This document shows, piece by piece, positions 31,507 through 36,814 of a stretch of DNA of 36,814 bases. The translations under genes were made by a program, and so were the position numbers. This DNA comes from Sporosarcina sp. P32b (GTDB lineage: Bacteria > Bacillota > Bacilli > Bacillales_A > Planococcaceae). Every line of letters starts with the position of its first letter. Positions within the stretch are counted from its first letter, which is position 1. The stretch is from the NCBI RefSeq assembly GCF_002743335.1, contig NZ_PDZB01000025.1:1-36814 (forward strand). The letters are read 5' to 3'. Below the pieces are notes generated by a model that searched no databases, was not told the DNA's origin, and saw nothing but the letters and a program-made list of their open reading frames with translations.

Positions 31507-33095
31507 CCTATTATTATCGGCTTGCCGTACTTCCGCAAGATGCGGAGCGAATTCATCAGTTGAATTATCGAGCGTTTGTGGAAGAAATTCCGCAGCATGC
31601 ATCCAATGAACAGCGTTTGTTGGTCGATCCGTTTCATGAGGAAAATACATATATCGTTTGTTTAAAGGAAAATGAAATAGTTGGGATGTTGGCATTGCGT
31701 TCGACTCGTCCGTTTTCATTGGACAAAAAGATCGGTCCGATTGAGGGATGGCTTGAACAAAAGCCACAATATCCTGTAGAAATCAGATTGCTTGTAGTCG
31801 ATCGAGCACATCGTAGTGGTCGAGCATTTTTTGGTTTGATGCAGGGGCTAGTGAATTGGTGCAAGCAAGCAGGATACGATGCAGCGGTGATTTCGGGTAC
31901 AGTGCGTGAGCTGAAGCTTTATCGTCATATGGGCTTTGAGCCATTTGCCAATCCGGTCGGTACGAAGGAAGCGAAATATGTGCCAATGATTTCATCGTTC
32001 GCGGCATATGAAAAAAGTGCAGCGAAGCGTTTGGTTGCACCTGTCGTGAACTTTTTGCCTGGTCCACCGAAAATTGCTGAAAATGTGAAAGCAGCTTTTG
32101 CAAGTGAAGCATTTTCCCATCGTTCGGCTGAATATGCACGATTATTTACGACTGTAAAACGTCAATTACTCGACTTAACGGGTGCGAAATACGTTCAGTT
32201 ATTACAGGGAACAGGGACGCTTGCGAATGATGCGGTGGCGGCCCAGTTGTCTAGAATAGGGGGGCGTGGCCTCGTTGTAATCAATGGAGAATTTGGTCAA
32301 CGGTTATGCGATCACTCAAAGCGTTTTGGTTTAGCTTTTGATTGCTTAGAGCAAGAATGGGGAGAAGTGTTATCGCTGGAAAAGTTAGCGGAGCAATTGG
32401 ATTCTCAAGAATATAGCTGGTTGTGGATCGTTCATTGTGAAACGTCGACGGGTGTCTTGCAGGAGTTGGAACAGATTACAGCACTTTGTCGCGCACGTGC
32501 GGTTCGAATTGCAGTGGACTGTGCGAGTTCAGTCGGAACAGTGCCTGTGAATTTGCGTGACGTCGATTTCGCTTCTTCAGTTAGTGGTAAAGGACTGGCG
32601 TCGTACGCGGGGCTTGGTCTAGTGTTCCACCAAGAGGCGATCGAGCCGGATGAAACGATTCCGCGCTATTTGGATCTCGGTCAATATGAGAAATATGACG
32701 GCATTCCGTATACACAGTCGTCTAATGCAGTAGTCGCGTTGCATCAGTCGCTTGAAAATATATTGTTGGATCCGCCACAACGTTTTCAGCGTATTCGCCA
32801 TTGTGCAGATCGCTTGCGTGAGGGCGTTGAAAAGTTGGGTATGGAGGTGGTGGCACCGAATGAGTATGCAAATCCAGGTATTCTGACATTCGTACTACCT
32901 AAAGGGAAAAGCTCAAAGCGACTCGGTGATGATTTACTTCTGAATGGCTACCGCACGCATTATGAAAGTAGGTACTTGCAAGCGCATAATTGGTTGCAAG
33001 TGGCGACAATGAATGAACCTTCGGATGAAGAGGTGGAGAGATTTTTGGAGTTGTTGCGTTGTTTGCTAGGAGTTGAGGAACACGCATCTCCTTAA
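31503..33095 (+). CDS. Fusion of a GNAT-like acyltransferase and a class V aminotransferase
   Basis: A 530-residue two-domain protein. Residues 1-170 form a GNAT-like domain (LAVLPQDAERIHQLNYRAF, then VEIRLLVVDRAHRSGRAFFGLM and LYRHMGFEPFANP); the start resembles N-acyl amino acid or autoinducer synthase-type GNATs. Residues about 180-520 form a PLP-dependent class V aminotransferase: FLPGPPKI, the SHRSAEYA segment, LLQGTGTLANDAV, the cofactor aspartate in IAVDCASSVG, and Lys363 in SSVSGKGLASYAG. The start codon overlaps the PlsY-like stop (ATGA). The fusion and the coupling suggest production of an acylated amine or amino acid, perhaps a lipid. The product is not known to me. Confidence 0.85.
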   Translation: MTYYYRLAVLPQDAERIHQLNYRAFVEEIPQHASNEQRLLVDPFHEENTYIVCLKENEIVGMLALRSTRPFSLDKKIGPIEGWLEQKPQYPVEIRLLVVDRAHRSGRAFFGLMQGLVNWCKQAGYDAAVISGTVRELKLYRHMGFEPFANPVGTKEAKYVPMISSFAAYEKSAAKRLVAPVVNFLPGPPKIAENVKAAFASEAFSHRSAEYARLFTTVKRQLLDLTGAKYVQLLQGTGTLANDAVAAQLSRIGGRGLVVINGEFGQRLCDHSKRFGLAFDCLEQEWGEVLSLEKLAEQLDSQEYSWLWIVHCETSTGVLQELEQITALCRARAVRIAVDCASSVGTVPVNLRDVDFASSVSGKGLASYAGLGLVFHQEAIEPDETIPRYLDLGQYEKYDGIPYTQSSNAVVALHQSLENILLDPPQRFQRIRHCADRLREGVEKLGMEVVAPNEYANPGILTFVLPKGKSSKRLGDDLLLNGYRTHYESRYLQAHNWLQVATMNEPSDEEVERFLELLRCLLGVEEHASP

Positions 33096-33218
33096 AATAT
33101 GGACAATGCATATTGCGGATGCAAGTCGTTTATCCAGAGCGTCTGCCCAGATGAACTATGCGAGTGCTTCTGAACGTATTTCATAAACTTATCTGATTAT
33201 ACAACATAACACTTCTAT

Positions 33219-33662
33219 TTATTTTGCTAGTATTTTCAACACTTTATTGAAAAGTAATGAAATATGGAAAAATACTAGAGAGGCACAAACACCAAGTACG
33301 AAAACATTGGATATCAGTAAACCTGAAACATCTCCATCAATTAGTAACGAAATGAATAACAGGATCCCTACAATGAATAATCCACCGGCTATATAGAGTA
33401 GGAAGTACATGATATATTTCTGAACGTCATTACGAAACTTGATTTTTTCGAAATATATATCTACATAATGCGAATACGGTATTCCTCCAATTATATAAAT
33501 GGGTATGGAATAAAGGAAATATAGAACGAATAGTGCGTCATAAGGGAAGTACCCAACGTCAGCTTGTTGTTGCGCTGAGGGAGTGTATTCGTAAAAAGCT
33601 AAGGATAAAGAAAATACGATGGCGGAAAGTATGGCGACAGTAAGTTTTCTTAGAAATTTCAT
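33219..33662 (-). CDS. Small four-helix membrane protein, unknown
   Basis: A 147-residue protein with four predicted membrane helices (about 5-25, 42-62, 83-107 and 112-140) and a short extracytoplasmic loop (YEYTPSAQQQADVGYFPYD). GAGGTG lies before the ATG. No family is recognised with confidence; the layout is like small UPF0715-type Bacillus membrane proteins. It sits at the edge of the accessory region, next to the tandem GC-rich repeats. Confidence 0.65.
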   Translation of the reverse strand: MKFLRKLTVAILSAIVFSLSLAFYEYTPSAQQQADVGYFPYDALFVLYFLYSIPIYIIGGIPYSHYVDIYFEKIKFRNDVQKYIMYFLLYIAGGLFIVGILLFISLLIDGDVSGLLISNVFVLGVCASLVFFHISLLFNKVLKILAK

Positions 33663-33728
33663 TTACTTCACCTCTGTTTATGCTATAACATTAAATTTAG
33701 TGTGTTGATAATAAAAGGGTACGATGGT

Positions 33729-33900
33729 GGTTTCGACCCGTTGATCTACGTTGCAGCCGGACGCGTGTCCTATGGGCGGGCGGTGAACCACACTCCTCGC
33801 TTCGCTCGCTAGGTGTTTCACCTGTCAATGCAAAGATGTGCTTCTTTCCGCTCCGATCAACTAAGTGATTACGAATAAATCATGTAACGCAATCGCACCC
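33729..33900. repeat. GC-rich tandem repeat, unit 1
   Basis: Core blocks are CGTTGATCTACGTTGCAGCC, GGACGCGTGTCC, GGGCGGGCGGTGAACCACAC, GCTTCGCTCGCTAGGTGTTTC and TCCGATCAACT. It is much more GC-rich than its surroundings. Elements of this kind are scattered through Bacillales genomes, as I recall. It has paired segments such as GGTGAACCAC/GTGTTTCACC that could fold. No gene lies in it. Confidence 0.8.
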
Positions 33901-33914
33901 ATAGGTCGGACAGT

Positions 33915-34093
33915 GGTTTGAAACCGTTGATCTGCGTTGCAGCCGGACGCGTTCCAGAGGGCGGGCGGTGAACCACACCCCTTCGCTGCGCTCGCAGGGT
34001 GTTTCACCTGTCCCGCTGATCCTCCCGGAGTCGCCGGCTTCCACTCCAATCAACTGAGCGAGTGCGAAAAAACAATGTGCCACAATCGCGCCC
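33915..34093. repeat. GC-rich tandem repeat, unit 2
   Basis: A second copy in the same orientation, 186 bp after unit 1. It shares CGTTGATCTGCGTTGCAGCC, GGGCGGGCGGTGAACCACAC, GCAGGGTGTTTCACCTGTCC and TCCAATCAACTGAGCGAGTG. It is better preserved in its second half (TCCCGGAGTCGCCGGCTTCC). Open frames inside it (33861-34083, minus) come from the GC-richness and are not genes. Confidence 0.8.
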
Positions 34094-34118
34094 GTTAGTG
34101 TAAGAAGAATTACTCCTT

Positions 34119-34394
34119 TTATATTGGTTTTTTTACAAATTGAAAGATTAAAAAGTTAACCCAAGTTACTATTGGAATAGCAAATATCAAGACATAAAGA
34201 CCCGAATGCCCAAAACCAAATATTTTCGCTTCTTCATCCATACTATATAGAACCCACGTTACTACTGATAAAAACAACAAATTTATTAAAAATGCTGAAA
34301 ACATGCTAAGCCATTTATTGTTTTTCTTTTTTAATATCCAAACAGACAAAATTGTCGAGATAACTAAAGAAAGTAAAATTATGAAGAAATTCAA
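34119..34394 (-). CDS. Small three-helix membrane protein, unknown
   Basis: A 91-residue hydrophobic protein with three predicted membrane helices (about 2-21, 28-50 and 65-86). The TTG start is supported by GGGAGG 7 nt upstream. It lies downstream of the CBASS-like operon but is separated from it by a terminator. No family recognised. Confidence 0.6.
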   Translation of the reverse strand: MNFFIILLSLVISTILSVWILKKKNNKWLSMFSAFLINLLFLSVVTWVLYSMDEEAKIFGFGHSGLYVLIFAIPIVTWVNFLIFQFVKKPI

Positions 34395-34436
34395 CTCTAT
34401 ACCTCCCTATATTTTATTGAACTAATCTGGCCCTTT

Positions 34437-34492
34437 AACGGAAAAAGACACTTTCCTTATTCAAGGAAAGCGTTCTACTTCTCCGTTTTTTT
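34437..34492. terminator. Terminator after the CBASS-like operon
   Basis: CTTTCCTT-ATTC-AAGGAAAG forms the core stem. On the minus strand it is followed by CTTTTTC. An outer AACGGA/TCCGTT pair with T's on the plus strand makes it two-way. Confidence 0.8.
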
Positions 34493-34536
34493 GAATGTTA
34501 CTTTGTACTGTTTTGACATAGCTATTATTCATTTCA

Positions 34537-35322
34537 TTATAGGTTTGTACCAATATTTAAATTCCGTTTAATTTCTTCCCATTCTTGTGTAACTCTTGGG
34601 TTTATTTTATGGAATATTTTCGAATCCTGCTTTACTCCTGAATATGCCTTTGCGGATTCATACTTAACAAAACAATCAAGAATTTTTGCGGATAATCTTT
34701 CATCATTTAAATTTGTTCCTCGATAGTGAAATAAGAAAATGTCATGTAAACAATCATAGATTGCTTTGTTCTTAGAGTGTAAAATTTCAAGTCTAAAATA
34801 AGCAGGAATTAATGTACTGGCAAATAAGGTTTGTGCAAGTATTGATATTAATTCCATTTCAGTTGTTCGTAACACTAACGCTACAACAAAGACGAAAATA
34901 AATATCCCCACTTTTAGCCTTTCCCTCTTAGCCATCTCATGAGTAACCCTTTCAGCAAACAATGAGTTTTCAAAGATATTCGCACCTAATTTTAATAAGG
35001 AGGGGTCTAAATCATTGTTGTAATATTTGTTAGTTCTTTCATTATCCAAAGGAACATTAAATGAATTCGTTAGCAAATGAACCCTTCTTTTGTCCTCTAC
35101 TTGTGGGATTTTAAAAATACTTAGATAATTGTCGATAACAAAGTAAGCTAGCGTAGTAATAGTAAAAACGAATAACAACATGTTCTTCGCGTTTAGGTAA
35201 TCGTCTACGAAAAATACTGAAATTGATAAAACAGCGTTCACCCAAAATAATGTTGAGGTTGTAACATTTAGCTTTTCAATAATCTTGTAATGTCTATCTA
35301 AAGAATCAAAACGGTCACTCAT
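34537..35322 (-). CDS. S-4TM family membrane effector (CBASS-type)
   Basis: A 261-residue protein with four predicted membrane helices in two pairs (about 22-40 and 47-68; 137-152 and 157-176). Between them is a soluble segment with DKRRVHLLTNSFNVPL and ERTNKYYNND. This matches the SMODS-associated four-helix (S-4TM) effector family, predicted to form membrane pores or disrupt the membrane when triggered by a cyclic oligonucleotide. AAAGGGG precedes the ATG. It starts 12 bp after the stop of the CD-NTase gene, which makes a two-gene operon. Role inferred: abortive-infection killing of phage-infected cells. Confidence 0.8.
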   Translation of the reverse strand: MSDRFDSLDRHYKIIEKLNVTTSTLFWVNAVLSISVFFVDDYLNAKNMLLFVFTITTLAYFVIDNYLSIFKIPQVEDKRRVHLLTNSFNVPLDNERTNKYYNNDLDPSLLKLGANIFENSLFAERVTHEMAKRERLKVGIFIFVFVVALVLRTTEMELISILAQTLFASTLIPAYFRLEILHSKNKAIYDCLHDIFLFHYRGTNLNDERLSAKILDCFVKYESAKAYSGVKQDSKIFHKINPRVTQEWEEIKRNLNIGTNL

Positions 35323-35334
35323 AAATTACCCCTT

Positions 35335-36132
35335 TCAAATTTCTGGTAGCAGCTTTTTAATTTCTTTTAATGCCAAAGCATTATATCCATTCGCTTCATA
35401 ACTTTTACAATTGCTAACAATCAATTTTGCCCTATCTAACTTATCTTTAAAAGTTTGTGAATCATCCCAATTGTAAGTAATGCCCTCAATACTGTCATAA
35501 AGATATTCCTTTAGTGAAGATTTCGGAAAATAATTATATCTATTAACTATCCAGTTTTCTAATAGAAAGGAAGAATAGTGGTGACCTAATTTGTTCGTAT
35601 TCCAATACTTCATTAATCTAATAAAAGACTTGAGTTTAGAATTGTTAGTAACATTTGCGTTAGTTAACTTTTGATTAAACCCAGTTGGGTCGGTTGACAT
35701 CCAATCAGATAACAGATTAGTTTTTGAAGGTATAGACAAATTACCCCAATCATCTTGAATCGCAGGAACTAATTCAAACTTAATATGATTTAATTCTAAC
35801 ACCATTGTTGGACTATCTTTATAAATTTCAGACGTAGAATAATACTTGTACATAAAATCTTTTAGATATTTTAATAGTGTCTCGGGTTTATAGCCGTTAG
35901 GATTTTTAAAAACTACCATATAATCAACGTCTGACTTTGAATCTACACTTCTAGGTAGAATTGTCCCCCGTGTGTTGGAACCAAATTGGAAATGATTATG
36001 TAGTTCGCCATTATTAAAATACCAGTTTAGGCGTTGTGCCAATGTTGTAATAGATGTTTTAATATTCGTATTTTCTGTTGATGAAAGAACAAGTTCACTA
36101 GATAAAGTTGTTAGGTAATTGTTAACCGACAA
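35335..36132 (-). CDS. CD-NTase (SMODS nucleotidyltransferase), CBASS second-messenger synthase
   Basis: A 265-residue nucleotidyltransferase of the pol-beta/OAS-like CD-NTase group. The G-S motif is QFGSNTRGT (G51-S52) and the metal-binding pair is D68 and D70 in SDVDYMVVF. The third acidic position, usually Asp, is glutamate (E120 in HIKFELVPA). A helical half follows (SFIRLMKYWNTN). It would make a cyclic di- or trinucleotide on phage infection to activate the S-4TM protein encoded 12 bp downstream. The TTG start has AGGGGG 7 nt upstream; an upstream ATG is out of frame. The -10 TATAAT lies on the minus strand at 36170-36165. No HORMA, Cap2 or Cap3 genes are near, so it is a minimal (type I) system. 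Confidence 0.85.
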   Translation of the reverse strand: MSVNNYLTTLSSELVLSSTENTNIKTSITTLAQRLNWYFNNGELHNHFQFGSNTRGTILPRSVDSKSDVDYMVVFKNPNGYKPETLLKYLKDFMYKYYSTSEIYKDSPTMVLELNHIKFELVPAIQDDWGNLSIPSKTNLLSDWMSTDPTGFNQKLTNANVTNNSKLKSFIRLMKYWNTNKLGHHYSSFLLENWIVNRYNYFPKSSLKEYLYDSIEGITYNWDDSQTFKDKLDRAKLIVSNCKSYEANGYNALALKEIKKLLPEI

Positions 36133-36177
36133 ATCATAACCCCCTAATAATTAATTCTATTATCATTATATCATAAT

Positions 36178-36543
36178 ATGTTATTACTTGGATTAAACTC
36201 GATTATCTTGTCAGTTTATAGATTTTTATATTTTCAAAAAAGTGACGGGAAAAAAGAACGAAATCAGCAGACGGTTGCATTTTATCAATTTGTGATGGAG
36301 AAGGGCGTTTTAAGCCAGCTGAACCCGTATTTACTTGTACAGCAACAACAGTTATTCGAGGCGCTGTTTAACGTAAAGTTTTTGATGCAAAATCAGCTAA
36401 CCGTGGAACAGACTCTGTGGTTTTTTTACTATATTCAAAGTGAGCAGTTATTATTTGAACGTTATCGTGAGTTGTTAAATGATGAAGTGATGAAGCCGAA
36501 AATGGCATATTTGGCGAACAAAGTAACAATTTTAATTTTTTAA
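36178..36543 (+). pseudogene. Helical protein fragment, probably a gene remnant
   Basis: An open frame of up to 121 codons encoding a helix-rich, glutamine- and phenylalanine-rich sequence (FYQFVMEKG, LVQQQQLFEALFNVKFLM, WFFYYIQSEQLLFERY). There is no ribosome binding site before the first ATG, and that ATG overlaps the divergent CBASS promoter. A real terminator follows (36548-36586). It looks like the 3' part of a gene whose 5' part was lost when the CBASS operon arrived, but a complete small gene cannot be excluded. Family not recognised. Confidence 0.4.
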
Positions 36544-36547
36544 AGCG

Positions 36548-36586
36548 AAAGCGGGTATATGGTTTCAATCCATACACCCGCTTTTT
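36548..36586 (+). terminator. Terminator after the helical fragment
   Basis: AAAGCGGGTATATGG pairs with CCATACACCCGCTTT (one mismatch), with a T-run after it. Confidence 0.88.
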
Positions 36587-36758
36587 GTATTATTTGTTTG
36601 ACTAATGTGTTCATTTTAGCTGTGTAAATTAATATATTTAGTTCCCTACTAGTGGACCTAAAGAGTCGTTTGATAACGTTCTATAGAAGAATTGTGTTTT
36701 GCAAGAAGAAAGTGCATAAGTTTGCAATGAAAAATACACAAGCTTGCCAGCCTTCAAT

Positions 36759-36814
36759 TTAGTTTTTATCTTTGTCGCGATAAAGCGTTTGTAACTCTGA
36801 AACTATCTCCAGTG
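36759..36814 (-). CDS. Possible C-terminus of a leftward gene (partial)
   Basis: On the minus strand the last in-window codons read LEIVSELQTLYRDKDKN and a TAA stop. This is a plausible charged helical C-terminus. Eighteen open codons are weak evidence, and chance is not excluded. The gap 36587-36758 shows no other feature. Confidence 0.3.
   Translation of the reverse strand, partial: LEIVSELQTLYRDKDKN

Noticed and set aside
33861..34083. Two overlapping minus-strand frames of 62 and 67 codons
   Set aside because: They lie within the GC-rich tandem repeats, lack ribosome binding sites and encode low-complexity sequence caused by GC-richness.

Overview
The window looks like a chromosomal stretch of a low-GC Gram-positive bacterium of the order Bacillales, most likely Planococcaceae/Sporosarcina-like. 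This is inferred from strong AAGGAGG-type ribosome binding sites, frequent TTG starts, a Bacillus-type M-box leader in front of mgtE, BdbC/BdbD, a CYP152 P450 and CopC/CopD genes. No database search was possible. No tRNA, rRNA, CRISPR array or intact insertion sequence was seen.

Layout. 1-1775: the first codons of a leftward gene behind a structured leader, then a CYP152-type fatty-acid P450. 1778-3475: mgtE (leftward) with its M-box magnesium riboswitch and terminator. 3630-6974: a CmtR-like ArsR sensor, divergent from copC-copD-bdbD-bdbC. 7109-12475: a membrane protein, an S66 LD-carboxypeptidase, small hypothetical genes and a DUF3592-like membrane protein. 12579-17663: an SDR dehydrogenase, a KstD-like flavoprotein, an AtoE-type short-chain fatty-acid transporter and a YdjM-like membrane protein with a candidate LexA box. 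17744-20140: a CynX-type MFS transporter, two very small membrane proteins and an ICMT-like methyltransferase.

20463-28853 is a rightward acyl-CoA catabolism cluster: TetR regulator, HSD10-type dehydrogenase, thiolase, alpha-methylacyl-CoA racemase (CaiB/BaiF), acyl-CoA ligase, acyl-CoA dehydrogenase and an acetyl-CoA-synthetase-like ligase. Together these suggest activation, epimerisation and beta-oxidation of methyl-branched acids. No enoyl-CoA hydratase is present. 28983-33095 carries a zinc alcohol dehydrogenase, a nucleoside deaminase, and a translationally coupled pair of a PlsY-like acyltransferase and a GNAT/class V aminotransferase fusion.

The right end (33219-36814) looks like accessory DNA: small membrane proteins, two tandem GC-rich repeats of about 175 bp, a compact two-gene CBASS-like anti-phage module (CD-NTase plus S-4TM effector), and an apparent gene fragment.

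Two patterns cut across the whole window. Ten copies (seven nearly full length, three partial or decayed) of a ~70 bp imperfect palindrome beginning GGTACCAGGTCC lie only between genes, all in the same orientation whichever way the neighbouring genes run. Between 11.2 and 13.6 kb, decayed duplicates of an SDR gene end, its terminator and partial repeats record a local duplication. The best candidates for under-described biology are the PlsY-like/GNAT-aminotransferase pair, the orientation-locked palindrome family, the CBASS module and the leader at the left edge.
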